This document shows positions 1 through 6,074 of a DNA stretch of 9,729 nucleotides, in pieces. The notes beneath the pieces were generated by a model. That model saw only the letters and a list, made by a program, of their open reading frames with translations, made no database searches and was not told the DNA's origin. The translations under genes were made by a program, and so were the position numbers. How positions within the stretch are numbered: position 1 is the first letter of the stretch; each line of letters opens with the position of its first letter. Location: the NCBI GenBank assembly GCA_900555735.1, contig USMI01000062.1, positions 1 to 9,729 on the forward strand, given 5' to 3'. Origin of the DNA: an uncultured Eubacteriales bacterium (GTDB taxonomy: Bacteria > Bacillota > Clostridia > Oscillospirales > Oscillospiraceae).

Positions 1-141
1 GCTCCAGATTCTCTTTGATAGCGCACCACTCCTTCAAGCAGTACCACTATATGAGCCAGAGCGCGGGAAAAGAACGGAAAATCAGGCCGTTTGGCAGGGA
101 ATTCGTATAACCAAATAAAAGTTTTGTATCAGAACCGCGTA
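1..141. other. Left-edge stretch, no identifiable gene
   Basis: This is the sequence downstream of the aldolase stop codon. On the plus strand one frame is open from base 3 to a TAA at 108-110 and could be the last 35 codons of a gene entering from the left. Its peptide (ending KIRPFGREFV) matches nothing I recognise. On the minus strand a short frame reads KEWCAIKENLE off the left edge and is also unrecognised. There is no clear rho-independent terminator for the aldolase here: the CCGCG elements at 134-150 can form only a 4-bp stem and lack a T-run. Confidence 0.3.
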
Positions 142-912
142 TTATTGACCGCGTCCGGCAGCAATCTGGGCCTTGACTCCGGCGATAAGCAGCGTGGCGT
201 CCAGTCCCATGGCCACGGCGTCGTAGCCCTGCGCGAAACGGACGGCGGCACCCGCGCCGTCACCGGCGAAGATCAGGCAGGGCTTTCCGGCGGCGCGGCA
301 AGCGGACAGGATACGCGCCAGCGCCGCACGAAACTGCGGGTTCTCGAAATCGCCGGGCATACCCATGGAGATGGACAGGTCAAAGGGGCCGATGAAAATG
401 CCGTCCACGCCGTCCATGGCGGCGATGGTCTCGATATCCGACAGCGCCTCCGCTGTTTCGCACTGGGGGATCACCAGCGTTTCCTGATTAAAGTGAGCCA
501 TGGTGTTAAGCACGCCGCACTGGGGATCGGTTCCCCAGCCGTCCTTGCGGGAGGGGCAGAAGCCGCGGCGGCCCACCGGCGCATACTTGGCATAGTCCAC
601 CACGCGGCGGACATCCTCCGTGCCGCGGACATCGGGGATGATAAGGCCCTGCACGCCCACGTCCAGCAGCTTCAAAATGGCGGGGCGGCTGATCTCCCGT
701 ACGCGGGCCAGCGGCGTCACGTTCCGCAGCTCCGCGGCCCGCACCATGGCGGCCGTGGTCTCCGCCTCTACGGGGCTGTGTTCGTTGTCCAGAATGACAA
801 AGTCCAGACCGGCGCAGCCCAGACATTCCACCACAGCGGGGCTGGCGGTGCCCACAAAGGTGCCCAAGGGCTGCTTGCCCTGTGCCAGCTTCTCTTTCAG
901 AATATTGTGCAT
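142..912 (-). CDS. HpcH/HpaI family class II (metal-dependent) aldolase
   Basis: A 256-residue TIM-barrel aldolase of the HpcH/HpaI family. Known members reversibly cleave 2-keto-3-deoxy or 4-hydroxy-2-oxo acids to pyruvate plus an aldehyde (HpaI, GarL and RhmA types), using a divalent metal in the cytoplasm. Visible landmarks are DNEHSP at 42-47 with the catalytic-type His45, LAR with Arg70, the metal-ligand region PQCE at 149-152 (Glu152), and GPFDLS at 175-180 (Asp178). GRRGFCP at 114-120 and the C-terminal AMGLD stretch also fit. The length is normal for the family and nothing is truncated. The start is set by AAGGAGG a few bases upstream of the ATG. It is transcribed divergently from the acetyltransferase and has its own promoter candidate. 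No sugar-acid dehydratase, transporter or regulator lies beside it, so the natural substrate cannot be inferred. Family assignment is strong; substrate is unknown. Confidence 0.93.
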   Translation of the reverse strand: MHNILKEKLAQGKQPLGTFVGTASPAVVECLGCAGLDFVILDNEHSPVEAETTAAMVRAAELRNVTPLARVREISRPAILKLLDVGVQGLIIPDVRGTEDVRRVVDYAKYAPVGRRGFCPSRKDGWGTDPQCGVLNTMAHFNQETLVIPQCETAEALSDIETIAAMDGVDGIFIGPFDLSISMGMPGDFENPQFRAALARILSACRAAGKPCLIFAGDGAGAAVRFAQGYDAVAMGLDATLLIAGVKAQIAAGRGQ

Positions 913-951
913 GGTGATTCCTCCTTATCGGATCGTTTTGATGATGCGTGT

Positions 952-980
952 ATTGTACGCCAAAAAGAGGAAAGACGCAA
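952..980 (-). promoter_or_regulatory. Candidate sigma-A promoter of the aldolase gene
   Basis: Read on the minus strand there is TTGCGT (975-980), a 17-base spacer, and TACAAT (952-957). The -10 matches the consensus at five of six positions; the -35 matches only at TTG. The predicted transcript start near 945 gives a leader of about 33 bases that contains the AAGGAGG ribosome binding site. Confidence 0.55.
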
Positions 981-1018
981 GAACCAGACAGGACGATTTC
1001 CTTTTGCCTGCGGTTTCA

Positions 1019-1047
1019 TTGACACCTCAATATATGAAGCATATAAT
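1019..1047 (+). promoter_or_regulatory. Perfect consensus sigma-A promoter (TTGACA-17-TATAAT)
   Basis: TTGACA at 1019-1024 and TATAAT at 1042-1047 are separated by exactly 17 bases, so both hexamers and the spacer match the housekeeping consensus. The start of transcription should fall near 1053-1055, about 45 bases before the acetyltransferase ATG at 1098. The leader contains a short hairpin (GCCTG, loop TTTTG, CAGGC at 1061-1075) just before the ribosome binding site. Confidence 0.85.
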
Positions 1048-1097
1048 AAGCGGTAAATTGGCCTGTTTTGCAGGCAATGCAGAAAGGAACGAAACAA

Positions 1098-1556
1098 ATG
1101 ACCATCGGCCAATTGACAGACAATGCGGAAAAGCGGCGCGTGACGCGGCTTATTCTTGAAGCACTTCCGGAGTGGTTCGGCATCCCGGAAGCAACAGAGG
1201 GATACATTTCGGAGAGCAGCGGTAAAATATTCTTCTGCGCTTATGAAGCAGATAAGCCCGTGGGGTTCCTTTATCTGAAAGAAACCGGAACCGCCACAGC
1301 AGAGTTGTATGTTATGGGGGTCTTGAAGGAATATCACCGGCAGGGCATTGGCCGCGAATTAGTTTATAACGCGAAGCGTGCGGCCAGTGAAGCAGGTTAT
1401 TCCTTTATGCAGGTAAAAACCGTGCAGATGGGAAAATATGAGGAATACGACAGAACCAACCGGTTTTATCTGTCACTTGGCTTTCAGGAATTTGAGGTGT
1501 TTCCCACCTTATGGGATGAGTGGAATCCCTGTCAGATCTATGTGATGGCGATATAG
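1098..1556 (+). CDS. GNAT family N-acetyltransferase
   Basis: A 152-residue single-domain GNAT protein, expected to transfer an acetyl group from acetyl-CoA to an amine. The acetyl-CoA binding motif A is seen as GVLKEYHRQGIGRELVYNAK at 74-93, with the RQGIGR pyrophosphate loop at 81-86. The motif B-like NRFYLSLGFQEFE (121-133) is typical of small Firmicute GNATs, and the length is normal. I chose ATG 1098 because AGAAAGGA (1081-1088) is well spaced before it; in-frame ATG 1077 and TTG 1068 lie within or before the leader hairpin and have no good site. The gene stands alone with its own consensus promoter and terminator. It is visibly AT-richer (one 60-base line counted by hand is 45% GC) than the operon opposite, which hints at acquisition. 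The substrate (drug, polyamine, peptide or other amine) cannot be read from the sequence. Confidence 0.9.
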   Translation: MTIGQLTDNAEKRRVTRLILEALPEWFGIPEATEGYISESSGKIFFCAYEADKPVGFLYLKETGTATAELYVMGVLKEYHRQGIGRELVYNAKRAASEAGYSFMQVKTVQMGKYEEYDRTNRFYLSLGFQEFEVFPTLWDEWNPCQIYVMAI

Positions 1557-1584
1557 GAAAGACGTTCCGCTTTACCATACTCGA

Positions 1585-1619
1585 AAAGGGACGGCGCCCG
1601 TGCAGGGCGCCGTCCCTTT
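1585..1619. terminator. Bidirectional rho-independent terminator between convergent genes
   Basis: A 15-bp perfect inverted repeat, AAAGGGACGGCGCCC (1585-1599) and its complement (1605-1619), with a five-base GTGCA loop. It sits 28 bases after the acetyltransferase stop and 9 bases after the HAD hydrolase stop on the other strand. The A/T pairs at the stem base give a short U-run in either direction (UUUC on plus, UUUU on minus), so it can serve both genes. Confidence 0.9.
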
Positions 1620-1628
1620 CGCGTCAAT

Positions 1629-2504
1629 TTAAAACAGGGTCTCCTGATAGGCCAGCTCCACATGGCCGATGGAGCGCATCTGGGCGGCGTGCTCCGCCGT
1701 CAGCGTGTCATTGATGGCCATTTTTCGGATGATGTTCTGCACCGTCTGATCCAGCGCCGTGCCTGCCCGGTAGTCGGCGGGGAAAATAAAGTCCACCCGA
1801 TGCTTGGCCAGCAGATCCTCCACACCGGCGCGGTTGGACTCCTGATACACAGCGATGGCCTGACCGCCGTAGGAGCGCATCATCTTCATGCAGGGCACGT
1901 CGCTGAGGCCGTCGCCCACATAGATCATGTTGGTGAAGGGGACCCGCTTGCTGTCGTCGGGCATGGAGTCGTTCAGCGTTTTGTCATCGGCCACATCCAG
2001 CACGCCCTTGTTGATGCGGTAGACGAACTGGGTCTTGTTGGTAAAGTTGACGTCCAGCTTGGGCCAGCAGGCCGCGCCGTCCCGATAGTAGAACTCGCAG
2101 GCGTAGATCTTCTTGAACCAGTGGGCGATGCCGCTGCCCTCGATGATCTCCTTCAGGCCGGAGGACAGCACATAGTGCTCCACCGTGACGCCCAGACTGT
2201 CGCCAAAGGCGTTGATGCGGCCAAACCACTCCCGCACGCCGGGGAACAGCTCGATGGCCTTGCCGCACTGCACCAGATAGTCCCGGTTCAGCGTTTTGCC
2301 CTGAGCGCGGCACTCCTCGATCATGGTATACATATAGGCCAGCAGACCGTCCATCTGATTCTCCCAGCCGAAGGTGTTGGCCTTCTGCCAGAACTGGGAC
2401 GGGGTATAGCCCAGACTGGGGATGAAGGAATAATCCTCCATATCTGTGGTACACAGGGTCTTGTCGAAGTCGTACAGCAGGGCGATGATGGGTCTTTCGC
2501 TCAT
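1629..2504 (-). CDS. HAD-superfamily hydrolase (phosphatase-like)
   Basis: A 291-residue haloacid dehalogenase-superfamily protein, most likely a cytoplasmic Mg-dependent phosphatase. Motif I is YDFDKTL with the nucleophile Asp12 and acid/base Asp14. Motif II is the LSS at 113-115. A motif III lysine is probably in the FTNKTQ or INKG segment near 154-167. Motif IV is GDGLSD at 197-202. The stretch between motifs I and II (about 20-100) is a helical C1-type cap, as in phosphoserine phosphatase-like members, but no substrate can be assigned. The same frame stays open upstream to 2831, overlapping divIVA, but I use ATG 2504: AGGAG (2513-2517) lies 8 bases before it, and the DFDKT motif starts at the usual distance from the N-terminus. 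It is the last gene of the minus-strand series and sits directly behind a terminator. Confidence 0.88.
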   Translation of the reverse strand: MSERPIIALLYDFDKTLCTTDMEDYSFIPSLGYTPSQFWQKANTFGWENQMDGLLAYMYTMIEECRAQGKTLNRDYLVQCGKAIELFPGVREWFGRINAFGDSLGVTVEHYVLSSGLKEIIEGSGIAHWFKKIYACEFYYRDGAACWPKLDVNFTNKTQFVYRINKGVLDVADDKTLNDSMPDDSKRVPFTNMIYVGDGLSDVPCMKMMRSYGGQAIAVYQESNRAGVEDLLAKHRVDFIFPADYRAGTALDQTVQNIIRKMAINDTLTAEHAAQMRSIGHVELAYQETLF

Positions 2505-2527
2505 AGAGGTTTCTCCTATCTCTGGTA

Positions 2528-2556
2528 AAAAAAGCGGCCGGTATGGCCGCTTTTTT
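2528..2556 (-). terminator. Rho-independent terminator after divIVA
   Basis: Hairpin with a 12-bp stem, AAAAAAGCGGCC (2528-2539) and GGCCGCTTTTTT (2545-2556), and a five-base loop. Read on the minus strand it ends in a run of seven T, a strong intrinsic terminator 10 bases after the divIVA stop. Only about 22 bases separate it from the HAD start codon, most of them taken up by that gene's ribosome binding site. It may therefore act as a partial terminator or attenuator for the HAD gene. Confidence 0.88.
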
Positions 2557-2566
2557 GTCAGTTCTC

Positions 2567-3241
2567 TTATTCCTTGACGATGTAGTTGCGGCCGAACTGC
2601 AGCGTTTCCAGACTCCGGTCGAAATCGTGGGGGATGGCGGAGCCGTCCGGCACATCGCGGGTCACGGGAGTGTCCGCAATGGGTGCGGTATCCACGGTCA
2701 GGACATCCTCCATGTGCTGCATGATATCCTGCTGGATGGCGTCCGCAGCGGGTGCGGCGGCCTGCGCCGTCTCGGGGTGCTCCACCGGCATCTCCGGCAG
2801 AGAGCTGAGGAACTCCGCCTGCTGGGCGCACAGCTCGCTGCCGTGACGGACGAACTCCGCCAGACTCTGCTTGGCCATAATCAGCTTGTCCTCGGCGTCC
2901 TGACGCTCCTGCTCCAGCTGGGCCAGCTGGGCGGCGTGCTGCTCCTGTGCCTCACGGAGCATATTGTCCTTCTCGGTCTGGGCCTCCTGCACCAGCTTGG
3001 CAGCCATCTTCTGGGCCGTCAGCAGCGTGGAGCGCATGGCATCCTCGGTGGCGCGGTATTCCTCCACCTTCTCGGCCAGGATCTTCAGCTTGGCCTTCAG
3101 GGTCACGTTCTCCTTATACAGCGCCGTATAATCCTCGGTCAGCGCGTCCAGAAACTCGTCCACCGCGGTCATGGTGTAGCCGTTGCCGAAGCCGGAGGAC
3201 TTGGGGAATGATTTTTCAGAAACTTCCTGCGGTGTAAACAT
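2567..3241 (-). CDS. divIVA: DivIVA-domain septum/pole-targeting protein
   Basis: A 224-residue DivIVA family protein. Members bind negatively curved membrane at septa and poles through an N-terminal domain, oligomerise by coiled coil, and recruit partners in division and wall growth. The N-terminus has the family pattern: TPQEVSEKSFPKS at 3-15, then GYTMTAVDEFLDALTEDY at 21-38, running straight into a long coiled coil (about 38-130, rich in Glu, Lys, Gln and Ala). Residues 145-200 form a Pro/Ala/Asp-rich, probably disordered linker, followed by a short tail ending in FGRNYIVKE. The start at 3241 is supported by GGAGGG upstream. It follows sepF by 31 bases and is closed by a terminator. Functional equivalence to Bacillus DivIVA rather than a GpsB-like role is inferred from the context and the length. 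Confidence 0.92.
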   Translation of the reverse strand: MFTPQEVSEKSFPKSSGFGNGYTMTAVDEFLDALTEDYTALYKENVTLKAKLKILAEKVEEYRATEDAMRSTLLTAQKMAAKLVQEAQTEKDNMLREAQEQHAAQLAQLEQERQDAEDKLIMAKQSLAEFVRHGSELCAQQAEFLSSLPEMPVEHPETAQAAAPAADAIQQDIMQHMEDVLTVDTAPIADTPVTRDVPDGSAIPHDFDRSLETLQFGRNYIVKE

Positions 3242-3272
3242 AGCAATATCCCTCCGTTTGTTCTATATCTGA

Positions 3273-3740
3273 TTACAGGTAAAGACCGTTGTTTTCCAGC
3301 TCGTCGATCAGGTCGCCCATGATATCCACGCTGTAAGGCGTGATGATATAGGTGTTGGCGGCCACCTTCTTGATCTTGCCGTCGCCGGCATAGGCTACGC
3401 CGGAAAGAAAGTCAATCAGGCGGCGGGCCACGTCCTTATTGGTGGACTCCAGATTCATGACCACGGTGCGCTTTTCCCGCAGATGATCCGCGATCTCGCT
3501 GGCGTTCTCGAAGCGCTCCGGCTTCACCAGTACCACCTTCAATGCGGCGGTGGCGTGGATGTTCACCACCTTGTTGTGGCGATCCTCCGACGGCTTGCGC
3601 TCCTCGCGGCGGTCGTCAAAGATGGTGCGGCTGTCGTTCTTCTCAGGCTGATCCATCTCTTCCTCCTCGTAATCGTAATCCTCGTCGTCATACGGATGAA
3701 TGATCTTTTTAAACTCGTTCATCAGATTTGCCAGACACAT
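3273..3740 (-). CDS. sepF: Cell division protein SepF
   Basis: A 155-residue SepF. In Firmicutes it anchors FtsZ filaments to the membrane and shapes the Z-ring. The N-terminal segment MCLANLMNEFKKII fits the amphipathic membrane-targeting helix. It is followed by a very acidic linker (residues 18-32, nearly all Asp, Glu and Tyr) and a charged spacer to about 58. The SepF core then runs from about 60 to 150: VVLVKPERFENASEIADHL, RTVVMNLE, RRLIDFLSG (107-115) and NTYIITPYSVDI are family landmarks. ATG 3740 is preferred over the in-frame Met7 because GGGAGG precedes it at normal spacing. It lies 24 bases after yggS and 31 before divIVA, the usual company of sepF in Firmicutes. Confidence 0.95.
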   Translation of the reverse strand: MCLANLMNEFKKIIHPYDDEDYDYEEEEMDQPEKNDSRTIFDDRREERKPSEDRHNKVVNIHATAALKVVLVKPERFENASEIADHLREKRTVVMNLESTNKDVARRLIDFLSGVAYAGDGKIKKVAANTYIITPYSVDIMGDLIDELENNGLYL

Positions 3741-3764
3741 TTGAAAGCCTCCCTGTCGTATGTT

Positions 3765-4460
3765 TTATTTGTTATAATTCCGTGCGCCGAAGATGGCAGA
3801 GCCTACGCGCACCATGTTGGCGCCGCAGCGGACGGCGTCGGCATAGTCGTCGCTCATGCCCATGGAGATATATTCCCACTTATTATCGTACATTTCTCGG
3901 CTTATGTCAACAAAAAGACGGTAAACTTTCTCAAAATATGGTATGTTGCCGCCTTTTTCCACCGCAACGGGTGGTATCGTCATGAGACCGCGGACGCGGA
4001 TGTGGGGCAGCGTTTTGGCATAGGCTGCCGCCTGCGGCAGCGCGTCGGGCGCAAAGCCGGACTTTGCCTCCTCACCTCCGATGTTGACCTCCAGCAGGAT
4101 ATCCTGCGTCAGCTCCATCCGGGCGGCCACCTTCTCGATCTCGTCCAGCAGCTCCGTGGAGCCTACCGACTGGATCAGCACCGCCTTCCCCACCACCTGC
4201 TTGACCTTGTTGCGCTGCAAATGGCCGATGAAGTGCAGCGGCGCGCCGTCATAGGCGTTTTCCTTCAGCTTTTCCGTCATCTCCTGCACCCGGTTTTCGC
4301 CCAGCGCGTCGATACCGGCGGCGATGGCCTCCTGACACCGGGCGGCGTCGTTCATCTTGCTGGCGCCCACCAGCGTGATATCCTTGCCGGTGCGGCCCGT
4401 TTCGCGGGCAGCCGCATCGATCTCCTGACGGATGTATGCAATATTTTCCGCAATAGACAT
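3765..4460 (-). CDS. yggS: YggS/YlmE family PLP homeostasis protein
   Basis: A 231-residue PLP-binding protein of the YggS/YlmE/PROSC family, a single alanine racemase-like TIM barrel without known catalysis, involved in vitamin B6 and amino-acid homeostasis. Landmarks: LVGASK at 30-35 with the PLP Schiff-base lysine Lys35, GENRVQE at 54-60, HFIGHLQRNK at 77-86, SVGS at 98-101, GLMTIPP at 158-164, MGMSDDYADAV at 200-210, and VRVGSAIFG at 217-225. The frame is open to an ATG at 4496, but I start at 4460 because AAAGGGG (4471-4477) precedes it, the family N-terminus begins about here, and the earlier ATG has no good ribosome site. The gene lies between the HlyD-like gene and sepF, as ylmE precedes sepF (ylmF) in Bacillus. 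Its leader contains an inverted repeat around the ribosome site. Confidence 0.95.
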   Translation of the reverse strand: MSIAENIAYIRQEIDAAARETGRTGKDITLVGASKMNDAARCQEAIAAGIDALGENRVQEMTEKLKENAYDGAPLHFIGHLQRNKVKQVVGKAVLIQSVGSTELLDEIEKVAARMELTQDILLEVNIGGEEAKSGFAPDALPQAAAYAKTLPHIRVRGLMTIPPVAVEKGGNIPYFEKVYRLFVDISREMYDNKWEYISMGMSDDYADAVRCGANMVRVGSAIFGARNYNK

Positions 4461-4462
4461 GG

Positions 4463-4487
4463 AAGTATATCCCCTTTCTATATACTT
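4463..4487 (-). promoter_or_regulatory. Inverted repeat enclosing the yggS ribosome binding site
   Basis: Perfect 8-bp inverted repeat, AAGTATAT and ATATACTT on the minus strand, with a nine-base spacer AGAAAGGGG that is the Shine-Dalgarno region of yggS. The start codon follows the repeat by two bases. It could fold into an AT-rich RNA hairpin that presents the ribosome site in its loop, or be a DNA operator. The symmetry is seen directly; the function is inferred. Confidence 0.45.
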
Positions 4488-4491
4488 TTCT

Positions 4492-4522
4492 ATCATAAAT
4501 TATCCGATCACTTTGCCGTCAA
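4492..4522 (-). promoter_or_regulatory. Weak candidate internal promoter for yggS-sepF-divIVA
   Basis: On the minus strand TTGACG (4517-4522) and TATGAT (4492-4497) each match the sigma-A consensus at five of six positions, but the 19-base spacer is longer than optimal. It lies over the end of the HlyD-like gene. The predicted start near 4485 would place the yggS inverted repeat at about +1 to +25. One such match could arise by chance. Confidence 0.3.
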
Positions 4523-5714
4523 ACAGCTCCGCCGTGGTGACGATGACCTCATCGCCTCGCCGCAGCATGCTGGAATCCTCCTCGGCGGAGGCAGTCGACA
4601 CCAGCACATAGCCGTCGCCCTGATAGACCACCTTCACCGGCTTAAACTTGGCGCGGACGCCCAGCACGCAATATACGCCGGAAACACCGTTGTCATTGAC
4701 GCGCAGGGCGGTGGAGGGCAGGCGCAGCCCCTCGTAGGTGCGCAGCACCAGCGTGGCCGCCTGATGGCGCAGCAGCGTGGTCTGGGCAATGTATTTGTCG
4801 CTGGACAGCAGCAGTGTCCGGTGGCCGTTCTCGCTGCGGGAGATGCTGACCACCGTCATTTTCAGATCCATGGTTAGGCCCTTGGCGAACCGCAGGGTCA
4901 CGGTGGAGCGGCCGCTGAGCTGCTCTGCCTGCTGGTCGGTAATATTGGCGGCGTAGTACCATGTGTTGCCGTAGATCAGCTTGCCCACGTTGGCGCTTTC
5001 GCTGCTGAGGGGCTTGACGCTGTTCAGCTTGCTGGGAGTCAGGTCATCGTTCAGGAAATCCGGCGTCAGCACCGTTTCATAGCCGTCGCAGACGGCGGAA
5101 TAGATGCCGCCCTCCGGTGCGGTGATGGCGGTGCCGTTCAGGGAGTTTTTCAGCTCGGCGATTTCCTGCTCGGTGGCCTTGATGTCCGCTTCGATCTCCT
5201 CCTGAGACGCAGAGGAGTAATCCCGCTTCAGGATGGCGCTTTTCAGGGAGGAAAGCTCCTCGTCCGCGCCACTGTACTCGCCGCCGGACACCGACTGGCG
5301 CAGGGCCAGAATGTCGGCATTGATGGAGGAATCCAGCTTCAGTGCCGCGTCCGGGTCCAGATAGGAGATCAGGGAGAAGGACAGCTGCTCCAGACGGAGC
5401 TCCAGCGTCTCCAGCCGCTCCACGCGGGTCAGCGCGCCGCTGTCGGGATAGGCGGTGGCCATGACCTGATTCCGGCCCACCCGCTCGCCCTCGGACAGCG
5501 TATGGCTCAGCGTTCCGGCATCGGAGTGGAAGGTCTCCTCATCCCGCACCAGATAGCCGTTGACATCCACGGTGACCTCCTCCACGGAGGCGTAGACCAG
5601 CGTGGTGTTGATGGGATCCGTCACATAGCGGTAGCCCTGCACGACAAAGTAGACCACCACGGCGGCCAGCAGAACGATGGACAGTATTTTGAAAATGGGG
5701 GTGGATGCTTTCAT
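4500..5714 (-). CDS. Single-pass membrane protein with HlyD-like (barrel-sandwich) architecture
   Basis: A 404-residue protein with a short basic N-terminus and one hydrophobic segment at about 8-27, so it is probably membrane-anchored with the bulk outside. After the anchor comes a beta-rich part (about 40-90, with VEEVTVDVNGYLVRDEE and a GERVG turn like the first half of a lipoyl/barrel-sandwich domain). A helical, Leu/Glu-rich hairpin follows at about 95-192, then TAITAPEGGIYS at 195-206, which resembles the returning half of that domain. Beta-rich domains run to the end (VYCVLGVRAKFKPVKV, residues 347-362, and RRGDEVIV). This order is that of HlyD/MFP adaptor proteins, but no ABC, MFS or RND partner is in the window. 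AAGGAG lies six bases before the ATG. The gene sits between hfq and yggS, so a role in the envelope or at the division site is possible but unproven. Architecture is fairly sure; function is unknown. Confidence 0.75.
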   Translation of the reverse strand: MKASTPIFKILSIVLLAAVVVYFVVQGYRYVTDPINTTLVYASVEEVTVDVNGYLVRDEETFHSDAGTLSHTLSEGERVGRNQVMATAYPDSGALTRVERLETLELRLEQLSFSLISYLDPDAALKLDSSINADILALRQSVSGGEYSGADEELSSLKSAILKRDYSSASQEEIEADIKATEQEIAELKNSLNGTAITAPEGGIYSAVCDGYETVLTPDFLNDDLTPSKLNSVKPLSSESANVGKLIYGNTWYYAANITDQQAEQLSGRSTVTLRFAKGLTMDLKMTVVSISRSENGHRTLLLSSDKYIAQTTLLRHQAATLVLRTYEGLRLPSTALRVNDNGVSGVYCVLGVRAKFKPVKVVYQGDGYVLVSTASAEEDSSMLRRGDEVIVTTAELFDGKVIG

Positions 5715-5772
5715 ATCCCGCTCCTTATGTGTATCTGTGCGTGTTTTGATATGTATTTATGGAGACTCCAGC

Positions 5773-6009
5773 TTATCCCTCGTCCTCCGGGGCCTGAAAG
5801 CTTACCGCTCTTGCCGGGGCGATGGTGGAGATGGCGTGCTTGTAGATCACCTGCTGGCGGCCCTCGCTGTCCAGCACCACCACAAAGCAGTCAAATCCGG
5901 TGATGAGGCCCCGCAGCTGGAAGCCGTTTACCAGAAACATGGTGACGGGGATCTTCTGCTTCCGGGCCTGTGTCAGAAATACTTCCTGTAAGTTGTTTGT
6001 CTTTTGCAT
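5773..6009 (-). CDS. hfq: RNA chaperone Hfq
   Basis: A 78-residue Sm-like protein that should form the hexameric Hfq ring and bind small RNAs and A-rich or U-rich mRNA segments. The Sm1 motif covers about 20-50 (IPVTMFLVNGFQLRGLITGF, then DCFVVVL), and the Sm2 signature YKHAIST is at 56-62, followed by IAP. A basic rim patch, ARKQK, is at 15-19. The C-terminal tail is short and acidic (APEDEG), as usual for Gram-positive Hfq and unlike the long tail of enterobacteria. The frame is open upstream to 6186 into miaA, but ATG 6009 is preceded by AGGAGG at normal spacing and gives the family length. It follows miaA by 65 bases, the classical miaA-hfq order. Confidence 0.97.
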   Translation of the reverse strand: MQKTNNLQEVFLTQARKQKIPVTMFLVNGFQLRGLITGFDCFVVVLDSEGRQQVIYKHAISTIAPARAVSFQAPEDEG

Positions 6010-6074
6010 AGCGTCCTCCTGAATGTATCTTTTTTGTACGGACGCTATCTCTGTGAGATGACCTCCGCCGTGAT

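Noticed and set aside
134..150. CCGCG elements just downstream of the aldolase as a terminator
   Set aside because: They are mainly direct repeats, with at most a 4-bp stem and no adjacent T-run in the direction of transcription.
946..960. Possible operator GCGT-N7-ACGC over the aldolase -10 region
   Set aside because: Only four bases per arm match, which is expected often by chance in sequence of this composition.
91..1056. A 321-codon plus-strand frame opposite the aldolase
   Set aside because: The minus-strand aldolase has all its catalytic motifs; this frame is its shadow and ends in the promoter region.
897..1337. A 146-codon minus-strand frame opposite the acetyltransferase start
   Set aside because: It covers both divergent promoters and the start of the acetyltransferase, has no clear ribosome site, and gives a Cys/Phe-rich peptide without a recognised domain.
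2505..2831. N-terminal extension of the HAD protein to a 400-residue form
   Set aside because: The extension overlaps divIVA in another frame and runs through the terminator hairpin. It is Arg/Gly/Pro-rich without homology, and a good ribosome site marks ATG 2504.
4461..4496. Longer yggS start at ATG 4496
   Set aside because: The 12 extra residues are not part of the family N-terminus and no convincing ribosome site precedes this ATG, while AAAGGGG serves ATG 4460.
3483..4877. A 464-codon open frame on the plus strand antisense to sepF, yggS and the HlyD-like gene
   Set aside because: It spans three real genes on the other strand. Its His/Gln/Leu/Val-rich translation resembles a complementary-strand shadow and no domain is visible.
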